Below are positions 24,821 to 32,619 of a DNA stretch of 64,000 nucleotides, piece by piece. Within the stretch, counting starts at the first letter, position 1; each line of letters opens with the position of its first letter. The notes below the pieces were generated by a model. That model saw nothing but the letters and a program-made list of their open reading frames with translations. It did no database searches and was not told where the DNA came from. Position numbers and translations under genes: made by a program. Source of the stretch: Mycolicibacterium sphagni (lineage in GTDB: Bacteria; Actinomycetota; Actinomycetes; Mycobacteriales; Mycobacteriaceae); assembly GCF_002250655.1 (NCBI RefSeq), contig NZ_NOZR01000009.1, positions 162,230 to 226,229 of the forward strand. Reading direction: 5' to 3'.

Positions 24821-26412
24821 CGGCTCTGCAGAGCATCGTCGACCCGACGGCGCCGACGTTCGTCGAGGCGGCCGAGGCCATGACGGCGAAGCTTGGCGAG
24901 ATCGACGTCGAGCTGGCGAAGGCGCTGGCCGGTGGTGGCCCCAAGTACGTGAACCGGCATCACGACCGCGGCAAGCTCACCGCGCGTGAGCGTATCGAGC
25001 TGCTCGTCGACCCCGATTCTCCGTTCCTGGAACTGTGCCCACTTGCGGCCTACGGCAGTGACTTTCAGGTCGGCGCCAGCGTGGTCACCGGCATCGGTGT
25101 GGTTGAAGGCGTCGAATGCCTGCTGATCGCCAACGATCCCACCGTCAAGGGCGGCACCAGCAATCCGTGGACTCTCAAGAAGATTCTGCGCGCCAACCAG
25201 GTCGCCTTTGAGAACCGGCTCCCGGTGATCTCACTGGTGGAGTCCGGTGGCGCCGACCTGCCGACCCAGAAAGAGATCTTCATCCCCGGCGGTCAGATGT
25301 TTCGCGATCTGACCCGGCTGTCCGCGGCGGGTATTCCCACGATCGCGCTGGTGTTCGGCAACTCCACAGCCGGCGGTGCCTACGTCCCGGGCATGTCCGA
25401 TCACGTCGTGATGATCAAGGAGCGGTCCAAGGTATTCCTGGCCGGTCCCCCGCTGGTGAAGATGGCAACCGGTGAGGAGGCCGACGACGAATCCCTCGGT
25501 GGTGCCGAAATGCATGCCAGGGTTTCGGGTTTGGCCGACTATTTCGCGGTCGACGAGCTTGATGCCATCCGCATCGGGCGGCGCGTCGTGGACCGGCTCA
25601 ATTGGACCAAGCAGGGGCCCACACCACGGCCGGTGGTCGCGCCGCTGGCCGACCCCGACGAGCTGCTCGGCATCGTCTCGGCGGACCTGCGGATCCCGTT
25701 CGATCCCCGAGAGGTCATCGCGCGCGTCGTCGACGGCTCCGATTTCGACGAATTCAAAGCGATGTACGGGGCTTCCCTGGTGACCGGCTGGGCCACCCTG
25801 CACGGCTATCCGCTGGGCATCCTGGCCAACGCCCGCGGAGTGCTGTTCAGCGAGGAGTCGCAGAAGGCGACCCAATTCATCCAGCTGGCCAACCGCTCCA
25901 ACACACCACTGTTGTTCCTGCACAACACGACCGGATACATGGTGGGTAAGTCCTACGAGGAAGGCGGGATGATCAAGCACGGCTCGATGATGATCAACGC
26001 CGTGTCCAATTCCCGGGTCCCGCACATCTCCCTGCTGATCGGTGCCTCGTACGGGGCGGGCCACTACGGCATGTGCGGACGCGCCTACGATCCCCGCTTC
26101 CTCTTCGCGTGGCCCAGCGCCAAATCCGCGGTGATGGGCGGCGCGCAGCTGGCCGGCGTCCTGTCGATCGTCAACCGCGCGGCCACCGAGGCCCGCGGCG
26201 GGACGGTCGACGAACAGGCCGATGCAGCCCTGCGAGCAGCCGTCGAGGCGCAGATCGAGGCCGAGTCCCTGCCGATGTTCTTGTCCGGCCGGCTCTACGA
26301 CGACGGGGTGATCGATCCCCGCGACACCCGCACCGTGCTCGGAATGTGCTTGTCCGCCATTGCCAGCGCACCGATCGAGGGGACGTCGAACTTCGGCGTC
26401 TTCCGGATGTGA
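24817..26412 (+). CDS. accD2: Acyl-CoA carboxylase carboxyltransferase (beta) subunit, AccD2-like
   Basis: 531 residues, the MCCase-beta size. Two crotonase-like halves are visible: the N-half with YVNRHHDRGKLTARERIELL, NDPTVKGGTSNPWTLKK and FGNSTAGGAYVPGMSDH, and the C-half with LLFLHNTTGYMVG and GASYGAGHYGMCGRAYDP. It moves carboxyl from biotin to the gamma carbon of a methylcrotonyl- or geranyl-like CoA. It starts inside the fadE stop (ATGA overlap) and is followed by the biotinylated alpha subunit, so they surely form one complex. Confidence 0.92.
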   Translation: MTALQSIVDPTAPTFVEAAEAMTAKLGEIDVELAKALAGGGPKYVNRHHDRGKLTARERIELLVDPDSPFLELCPLAAYGSDFQVGASVVTGIGVVEGVECLLIANDPTVKGGTSNPWTLKKILRANQVAFENRLPVISLVESGGADLPTQKEIFIPGGQMFRDLTRLSAAGIPTIALVFGNSTAGGAYVPGMSDHVVMIKERSKVFLAGPPLVKMATGEEADDESLGGAEMHARVSGLADYFAVDELDAIRIGRRVVDRLNWTKQGPTPRPVVAPLADPDELLGIVSADLRIPFDPREVIARVVDGSDFDEFKAMYGASLVTGWATLHGYPLGILANARGVLFSEESQKATQFIQLANRSNTPLLFLHNTTGYMVGKSYEEGGMIKHGSMMINAVSNSRVPHISLLIGASYGAGHYGMCGRAYDPRFLFAWPSAKSAVMGGAQLAGVLSIVNRAATEARGGTVDEQADAALRAAVEAQIEAESLPMFLSGRLYDDGVIDPRDTRTVLGMCLSAIASAPIEGTSNFGVFRM

Positions 26413-26420
26413 GTGACACG

Positions 26421-28397
26421 ATGATCAGTCGAGTTCTCGTCGCCAACCGCGGTGAAATCGCCCGCCGCGTCTTCGCCACCTGCCGGCGGCTCGGAATCGC
26501 CACGGTGGCTGTCTACACCGATCCCGACGCCCAGTCGCCGCATGTCGACGAGGCCGATGCGCGGGTGCGCCTCGACGGCAATTTCGGCTACCTGGACGCC
26601 GATCAGCTGATCGCGGCGGCAACGGCGTCCGGTGCCGACGCGATCCACCCCGGCTACGGATTCCTCTCCGAGAACCCCGATTTCGCCAAGGCTGTCATCG
26701 ACGCCGGACTGAGCTGGATCGGACCACCGGTCGCCGCGGTCGCATCGATGGGCTCCAAGATCGAGGCCAAGAAGATGATGGCCGCCGCGGGAGTTCCGGT
26801 CCTTGAGGAGCTCGATCCCGAAACCGTCACCCAAGCCCAGCTGCCAGTGCTGGTGAAGGCGTCGGCCGGCGGCGGCGGACGTGGCATGCGGGTGGTGACC
26901 GAACTGGCCGAGCTGCCCGGCCAGGTGCAGGCTGCGCGCCGGGAAGCCCAGTCGGCCTTCGGCGATCCGACCGTGTTCTGCGAGCGATACCTGCCCACCG
27001 GCCACCACGTCGAGGTGCAGGTGCTCGCCGACCAGCACGGAACGGTCTGGGCGCTCGGTGAGCGGGAGTGTTCCATCCAGCGCCGGCACCAGAAGATCAT
27101 CGAGGAGGCTCCCTCTCCCCTGGTCGAACGTGTTGCAGGCATGCGCCAGAGACTGTTTGACGCCGCGCGACTTGCGGCCGATGCGATCGGATATACCGGC
27201 GCGGGCACGGTGGAGTTCCTCGCCGACGACGACGGCGAGTTCTTCTTCCTCGAAATGAACACCCGGCTGCAGGTTGAGCACCCCGTCACCGAGCTCACCA
27301 CCGGTCTCGACCTGGTCGCGTTGCAGGTGGCGGTGGCCGAGGGGGAGCGGCTCGACCCTGAGCCACCTCCCGCCCGGGGGCATTCCATCGAGGCACGGAT
27401 CTATGCCGAAGACCCGGCCCGCCAGTGGCAACCACAGGCCGGTCTCGTTCACCGATTCGAAGTGCCGAGCACCACAACCTCTTTCGGCCTGCTCACCGAA
27501 ACCGGTATCCGGTTGGACTCCGGCATCGCTGGCTCCGCGACCGTATCCATCCACTACGACCCGATGCTGGCCAAGGTGATCTCGTACGCGCCGACCCGGC
27601 GGCGCTCCGCGCAGGTACTCGCCGACGCACTCGCCCGCACCCGCTTGCACGGCATTCGTACCAACCGCGATCTACTGGTCAATGTCCTTCGGCACCAAGC
27701 CTTCCTGGCTGGCGCTACCGACACCGCCTTCTTCGACACACACGGATTGGCCGAGCTGGCCCGGCCTCTGGCCGACGCCCGCACCGTCCGGCTCGCGGCG
27801 GTGGCCGCAGCCCTGGCCGATGCCGCCCACAACCGGGCCAGCGCCACGGCGATGGGCCACATCCCTAGCGGTTGGCGCAATGTCGTGTTGGGCAACCAGC
27901 GCAAGGCCTACCTGGACGGCACTGAGCACGAGCACCAGGTGGCGTACCGATTCACCCGCGATGCGCTGGTGCTGCCCGACGACGACGGCGTCACACTGCT
28001 GTCGGCCAAGCCGGACCAGGTGGTGCTGGCGGACGGCGGTACGGCCACAGCGTTCGACATAAGCTGCTACGGCACAGAGGTTTTCGTCGACTCACCCCGG
28101 GGCTCGGTCGCGTTGACCGCGGTACCTCGATTCCCCGAGCCGGGATCCGCCGTGGAGAAGGGATCGCTGTTGGCACCCATGCCTGGCGCCGTCATCCGCC
28201 TCGGGGCCGCGTTGGGCGACAAGGTGACGCTGGGCCAGCCCCTGGTCTGGCTCGAGGCGATGAAGATGGAACACACGATCACCGCGCCCGCCGACGGCGT
28301 GGTGACCCAACTCGATGTCAGCGTCGGCCAGCAGGTCGACGTGGGAACCGTCCTGGCCCGGGTGGAAGACCCGGCGGCAGGAGAAGGAGAGCAATGA
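26421..28397 (+). CDS. accA2: Acyl-CoA carboxylase biotin-carboxylase/carrier (alpha) subunit, AccA2-like
   Basis: 658 residues: biotin carboxylase (residues 1 to about 450; VLVANRGEIARRV, HPGYGFLSENPDFA, ATP-grasp loop ASAGGGGRGMRVV, catalytic EMNTRLQVEHPVTE), a linker domain, and the C-terminal biotin carrier with LEAMKMEHT, where the Lys is biotinylated. ATP and bicarbonate are used to charge biotin for the AccD2 subunit. ATG 26421 is preferred; GTG 26409, which overlaps the accD2 stop, is possible. The stop overlaps the next start by 4 nt. Confidence 0.92.
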   Translation: MISRVLVANRGEIARRVFATCRRLGIATVAVYTDPDAQSPHVDEADARVRLDGNFGYLDADQLIAAATASGADAIHPGYGFLSENPDFAKAVIDAGLSWIGPPVAAVASMGSKIEAKKMMAAAGVPVLEELDPETVTQAQLPVLVKASAGGGGRGMRVVTELAELPGQVQAARREAQSAFGDPTVFCERYLPTGHHVEVQVLADQHGTVWALGERECSIQRRHQKIIEEAPSPLVERVAGMRQRLFDAARLAADAIGYTGAGTVEFLADDDGEFFFLEMNTRLQVEHPVTELTTGLDLVALQVAVAEGERLDPEPPPARGHSIEARIYAEDPARQWQPQAGLVHRFEVPSTTTSFGLLTETGIRLDSGIAGSATVSIHYDPMLAKVISYAPTRRRSAQVLADALARTRLHGIRTNRDLLVNVLRHQAFLAGATDTAFFDTHGLAELARPLADARTVRLAAVAAALADAAHNRASATAMGHIPSGWRNVVLGNQRKAYLDGTEHEHQVAYRFTRDALVLPDDDGVTLLSAKPDQVVLADGGTATAFDISCYGTEVFVDSPRGSVALTAVPRFPEPGSAVEKGSLLAPMPGAVIRLGAALGDKVTLGQPLVWLEAMKMEHTITAPADGVVTQLDVSVGQQVDVGTVLARVEDPAAGEGEQ

Positions 28398-29560
28398 CCG
28401 ACAACGGCTTCATCGAGAGCGCCGAACGCCAAGAGCTGCGCAAGGCGGTCGCCTCAATGGCGGCCGGCTACGGCTCCGCCTACTACCTGGCGAAAGCGCG
28501 GGCCGGCGAGCACACCGACGAATTGTGGTCTGAGGCAGCAAAACTCGGCTTCATCGGCGTCAACCTGCCCGAGGAGTACGGTGGCGGCGGCGCCGGCATG
28601 TACGAACTGTCCCTGGTCATGGAGGAGATGGCCGCCAGCGGCTGCGCCCTGCTCATGATGGTGGTCTCGCCGGCGATCAACGGCACGATCATCAGCAAGT
28701 TCGGCACCGAAGACCAGAAGAGGCGTTGGCTGCCCGGCATCGCCGACGGTTCGATCACGATGGCATTTGCCATCACCGAACCCGACGCCGGCTCGAATTC
28801 GCATCGCATCACCACCACCGCGCGGCGGGACGGCAGCGACTGGATCCTGTCGGGCCAGAAGGTGTACATCTCCGGTGTCGACCAAGCTCAGGCCGTACTC
28901 GTGGTGGGCCGCACCGAAGACGCCAAGACCGGCAACTTGAAGCCGGCGTTGTTCATCGTGCCGACCCATGCCCCGGGGTTCACGTTCACCAAGATCGACA
29001 TGGAGATCGTCAGTCCTGAGAGCCAGTTCCAGTTGTTCATCGACGACGTCCGGCTGCCTGCCGAGGCGTTGGTGGGCTCGGAGGATGCCGCGATCGCGCA
29101 ACTGTTCGCAGGTCTGAATCCGGAACGGATCATGGGTGCGGCCAACGCGATCGGAGCGGGACGGCATGTGCTCGGCAAGGCCACCGAGTACGTCAAGACC
29201 CGGCAGGTGTGGAATACGCCGATCGGCGCCCATCAGGGTATCGCGCACCCGTTGGCGCAGAACCACATTGAGCTCGAGCTGGCCAAGCTGATGATGCAAA
29301 AGGCCGCCACGCTCTACGACATCGGCGACGACTTCGGCGCTGCCGAAGCAGCCAACATGGCCAAGTACGCTGCGGGCGAGGCGTCCACCCGGGCCGTCGA
29401 CCAGGCCGTGCAATCCCTCGGCGGCAACGGACTCACCAAGGAATACGGCGTCGCCTCGATGCTGACGGCGTCGCGGCTGGCGCGCATCGCCCCGGTGAGC
29501 AGGGAGATGATCCTGAACTTCGTCGCCCAGACGTCTCTGGGCCTGCCCCGGTCGTACTGA
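28394..29560 (+). CDS. Acyl-CoA dehydrogenase (FadE12-like)
   Basis: 388 residues. Acyl-CoA dehydrogenase fold with LPEEYGGGGAGMYE, MAFAITEPDAGSNSH, the DWILSGQKVYISG strand, and the C-terminal AVQSLGGNGLTKEYGV signature. It is paralogous to, but clearly different from, the first FadE of the operon, so two dehydrogenation steps or two substrates are likely. Starts within the accA2 stop (ATGA). The downstream echA gene begins 1 nt after its stop. Confidence 0.9.
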   Translation: MTDNGFIESAERQELRKAVASMAAGYGSAYYLAKARAGEHTDELWSEAAKLGFIGVNLPEEYGGGGAGMYELSLVMEEMAASGCALLMMVVSPAINGTIISKFGTEDQKRRWLPGIADGSITMAFAITEPDAGSNSHRITTTARRDGSDWILSGQKVYISGVDQAQAVLVVGRTEDAKTGNLKPALFIVPTHAPGFTFTKIDMEIVSPESQFQLFIDDVRLPAEALVGSEDAAIAQLFAGLNPERIMGAANAIGAGRHVLGKATEYVKTRQVWNTPIGAHQGIAHPLAQNHIELELAKLMMQKAATLYDIGDDFGAAEAANMAKYAAGEASTRAVDQAVQSLGGNGLTKEYGVASMLTASRLARIAPVSREMILNFVAQTSLGLPRSY

Positions 29561-29561
29561 T

Positions 29562-30365
29562 ATGGCCGGCGGGCAGGAGCGAAACGACACGGGGAATGAC
29601 GCAGCGCTTGTCACCTATGCCGTCGACGGTCACGTCGCCCGGCTGACCCTGGATTCGCCGCACAACCGCAACGCGTTGTCCTCACGGCTGGTCGACCAGC
29701 TGCACTCGGGGCTGCGGGCGGCTGCTGCTGATCCCGCGGTGCGGACCGTGGTGCTGGGCCATACCGGTGGCACGTTCTGTGCCGGTGCCGACCTGAGCGA
29801 AGCCTCCGACGGCGACCCCTTCGACACCACTGCCGCGCGGGCCCGCGAACTGGCGACCGTGCTGCGCGCGATCATCGAATCACCCGTGCCGGTGGTGGCG
29901 GCCATCGACGGCCATGTTCGCGCGGGCGGGCTCGGCCTGGTGGGCGCGTGCGATATCGCCGTCGCCGGCCCCCGCAGCACATTTGCGCTGACTGAGGCGC
30001 GCATCGGCGTTGCGCCCGCGATCATCTCCCTGACGCTGTTGCCCAAATTGACGCCCAGGGCCGCTGCCCGCTACTACCTCACGGGTGAGACGTTCACTGC
30101 GGCCACGGCCGCCGAGATCGGGTTGATCACCCTTTCCGCCGACGATCTCGACACCGCGATCGCGGGCGTGGTGGCGGACCTGGGCCGGGGCTCTCCCCAG
30201 GGGCTGGCGGCATCAAAAGCGCTGACCACGGCCGCGGTCCTTGCTGGATTCGACCGGGATACCGAGCGGTTGGCGGTGGAATCGGCGCGGCTGTTCGTCT
30301 CCGAGGAAGCGCGGGAAGGGATGCTGGCGTTCCTGGAGAAACGCCAGCCACGCTGGCAGCGATAA
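29562..30365 (+). CDS. Enoyl-CoA hydratase/isomerase (EchA7-like)
   Basis: 267 residues of the crotonase fold. The oxyanion-hole region is LGHTGGTFCAGADLSE and the second motif AAIDGHVRAGGLGLVGACDIAVA; FALTEARIGVAPAI supplies a Glu at the place of a catalytic residue. It would hydrate the methylglutaconyl- or isohexenyl-glutaconyl-type CoA made by the carboxylase. It is the last gene of the atuA operon. No HMG-CoA lyase is found nearby, so the final cleavage step must be encoded elsewhere. Confidence 0.9.
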   Translation: MAGGQERNDTGNDAALVTYAVDGHVARLTLDSPHNRNALSSRLVDQLHSGLRAAAADPAVRTVVLGHTGGTFCAGADLSEASDGDPFDTTAARARELATVLRAIIESPVPVVAAIDGHVRAGGLGLVGACDIAVAGPRSTFALTEARIGVAPAIISLTLLPKLTPRAAARYYLTGETFTAATAAEIGLITLSADDLDTAIAGVVADLGRGSPQGLAASKALTTAAVLAGFDRDTERLAVESARLFVSEEAREGMLAFLEKRQPRWQR

Positions 30366-30429
30366 CACCACTGTGAGAGATCAGCGAACACTCTTGCGGT
30401 TGCCTACCAGAGTCGTACGCTCGTAAGCG

Positions 30430-31032
30430 ATGAGCAATTTGACACCGCGCGACGCGTCGACGCGGGCCGCTGATACAGACCGCATCCAGGTCGCTCAGCT
30501 GCTCACCGACGCCGCCGCCAAGGGACGTCTGCAGCTCGGCGAGTACGAGCACCGGCTGGCGAAGGCGTATGCCGCACAGACCTATGAGGATCTGGACCGT
30601 CTCACCGAGGATTTGCCGGAGGCAACGGAAACCACGCACCGGCGTGGCGCTTCCAAGCCCGCCCCCAAGACACTTCTGCTGGCCATCCTCAGCGGGTTCG
30701 AGCGACGCGGGCGGTGGAACGTGCCCGGCCGGATCACGACGTTCACCCTCTTCGGGGGCGGTGTGGTCGACCTCCGCTACGCCGACTTCACGTCCGCCAA
30801 CGTCGAGATCCACGCGTATTCGATCATGGGCGGGCAGACGATCCTGCTGCCGCCGGAGGTCAACCTGGAGGTGCGCGGTGTCGGTGTGATGGGTGGCTTC
30901 GACCACAATGTCGACGGCCCCGGGACGCCGGGCGCACCGAAGGTCACCATCAGCGGCTTCTCGCTATGGGGCGGTGTGGGCGTCAAACGCAAGAACCGCA
31001 AACCCGGCGGCTCCGAGCAACTTTCGCCCTAG
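30430..31032 (+). CDS. DUF1707 domain protein (Rv0966c-like)
   Basis: 200 residues. The N-terminal 60 residues are a DUF1707 domain (IQVAQLLTDAAAKGRLQLGEYEHRLAKAY), a short domain found in many actinobacterial envelope-linked proteins. The C-terminal half is a beta-helix-like repeat, FTLFGGGVVDLRYADF, IHAYSIMGGQTILLP and SGFSLWGGVGV, resembling cell-wall-active toast-rack proteins such as LiaF. No membrane segment. In M. tuberculosis the likely orthologue Rv0966c lies near echA7. Start ATG 30430, followed by a bidirectional terminator. Confidence 0.85.
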   Translation: MSNLTPRDASTRAADTDRIQVAQLLTDAAAKGRLQLGEYEHRLAKAYAAQTYEDLDRLTEDLPEATETTHRRGASKPAPKTLLLAILSGFERRGRWNVPGRITTFTLFGGGVVDLRYADFTSANVEIHAYSIMGGQTILLPPEVNLEVRGVGVMGGFDHNVDGPGTPGAPKVTISGFSLWGGVGVKRKNRKPGGSEQLSP

Positions 31033-31054
31033 CCCGTTCGAGCCCCGAAAAGAC

Positions 31055-31084
31055 TTCGGCCCCTTCCGATCGGAAGGGGCCGAA
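31055..31084. terminator. Bidirectional terminator, perfect palindrome
   Basis: A 30-bp perfect palindrome: arms 31055-31067 and 31072-31084 with GATC at the centre, beginning CTTCGGCCCC and ending GGGGCCGAA. It separates the DUF1707 gene from the convergent gene at 31102. Confidence 0.9.
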
Positions 31085-31101
31085 ATCCTGTTGCAGGACT
31101 G

Positions 31102-32244
31102 CTACTTCGCGCTGCCACCGGTGCTCGAGCTGGAGCCGGAGCTGGACGAATCGCTCGAGGAGCTGGCGCCGGACTTGGCCTTCTTGCCGCCGAGCGCGTC
31201 CGAGATCTGCTTGCCGATCTTGGCGAGCGGGTTCGTCGGCGTGGCCGGCTTGGTCGTCTTCGGGGTGGTGCTCGTTGCGGTCTTGGCCGAGGAAGCCGTG
31301 CCGGACGTCGACGAGCTGCTGTCGGTCGACGAGCTGTCCGTCGCGGTGCTGCCGTCCGTCGAGGTGCTGCTGTCGGTCGAGACCTCAGCTGCTGCCGCTG
31401 TCTTCTTCGACGCCGCCGACGAGGCGGTGCCCGTTGTCGCGGACTTCACAGCACCCTCAACATCGTTGACGACGGTCTCGACAGCGGTAGACGCAGCACT
31501 GACCGCCTTGGTCAGCGAGCTGCTGATCGACGCGGCGCTGACCGACGCTGCCGATGCGGCCAGGCTGTCCGAGATGGACGTCGAGATGTAGGCGATGATC
31601 GCCGACAGACCGTTGGTGCTGTAGGCGAATCCGGTACCCGGGGTCGTATCCGTCGGTGCGACGTAGTCCGGGGTCTGCCCGTAGAAGTAGAGGCTGGCCA
31701 GGTATCCGGCGCCGAGCTTGACCGGACCGATGTTGAAGCTCGGCACCAGCTCCGCCGCCGAGGTCACGACCGAATTGATCAAATTGGGGATGCCGTAGTA
31801 GAACACCGCCTGCGCGGCCTTGAAGATCGGCGACGAGGTTCCGAAGATCTCACCCGCGGCCACGTAAGGGACCGCCGGGAAGCCCTCTTCGAAGAAATAG
31901 TTGTCCAGGTCGAACCCGGGGACGAACGACTCGATGGCGTTGTCCACCACGTAGTAGAGAACACCCGAGGCACCGCTGACGTAGATGTTGCTCACGCCCG
32001 GGTAGTAGGTGTTGGTCGTGGTGATGTAGCCGCCCCAGCCGAACCAGTAGGCGTCGTTGATGCCCTGGAGGGTGATGTCGGTGATCGCCGTCAGCTCATA
32101 CTTCGCGGTCGACAACGCCAGCGGGGCGGGCGCGCCCACCGCCAGGTCGTGGGTCGGCAGTAAGGCCGGCGAGGCGGTGACGATGGCGGCGGCGCTCGCG
32201 AGTGCCGCGCCGGTCATCAGAAAAGGCCGAGTTCGTGACGCCAT
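31102..32244 (-). CDS. Secreted or outer-membrane protein with Ser/Thr/Ala-rich C-terminal tail
   Basis: 380 residues. N-terminal signal peptide (TGAALASAAAIVTASPALL), a domain of about 180 residues rich in Tyr, Gly and Phe (DAYWFGWGGYI, GVLYYVVDNAIESFVPGF), a helical Ala/Ser stretch, and a tail of about 140 residues nearly all Ser, Thr, Ala, Asp and Lys. It resembles large rapid-grower families annotated as outer-membrane porin GjpA-like proteins, but that is a weak call. The tail looks disordered and possibly glycosylated or wall-associated. Own transcription unit behind a terminator. Confidence 0.75.
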   Translation of the reverse strand: MASRTRPFLMTGAALASAAAIVTASPALLPTHDLAVGAPAPLALSTAKYELTAITDITLQGINDAYWFGWGGYITTTNTYYPGVSNIYVSGASGVLYYVVDNAIESFVPGFDLDNYFFEEGFPAVPYVAAGEIFGTSSPIFKAAQAVFYYGIPNLINSVVTSAAELVPSFNIGPVKLGAGYLASLYFYGQTPDYVAPTDTTPGTGFAYSTNGLSAIIAYISTSISDSLAASAASVSAASISSSLTKAVSAASTAVETVVNDVEGAVKSATTGTASSAASKKTAAAAEVSTDSSTSTDGSTATDSSSTDSSSSTSGTASSAKTATSTTPKTTKPATPTNPLAKIGKQISDALGGKKAKSGASSSSDSSSSGSSSSTGGSAK

Positions 32245-32619
32245 TGCTAATTCCCCTTGCTGGTGCGGGTTCGCCCAGGTCGTGACGAACTCGATGCTTT
32301 GCTGATGCGAATCTTAGAAGATCCTGATAGATACTAAGGGGCTGTTTGCCCTTCAGCAAGCGGAACGAGTGAAATTCACCACCGCCAAAATTCGCACCCA
32401 TCACACCAATCACGCCGGATCGACAGGTGTCGAGTAGCCGGCCCACAGGTGTGTTACGCCTGGGTAAATAACATCACGCAGGTATTCGCTGGGACCACGG
32501 GGCGAGAAACGTTGCCGTCGACAACATCTGGGTTTGCCGCGCGGATGTGCTGAAGTCGGGCACGGCCGCCGCGTCGGCAATGGGGGGTAAAGGTTTGCTG
32601 AATACCTGAGAGATTCTGA
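32245..32619. other. Intergenic region without a recognised gene
   Basis: 375 nt between the secreted-protein gene and the VWA gene, AT-richer than its surroundings. TAAGAT on the minus strand (32316-32311) could be a -10 box for the 32244 gene, but no good -35 is at the right distance. CTTAG/CTAAG half-sites flank it (32313-32337). No RNA gene was recognised. Confidence 0.4.
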
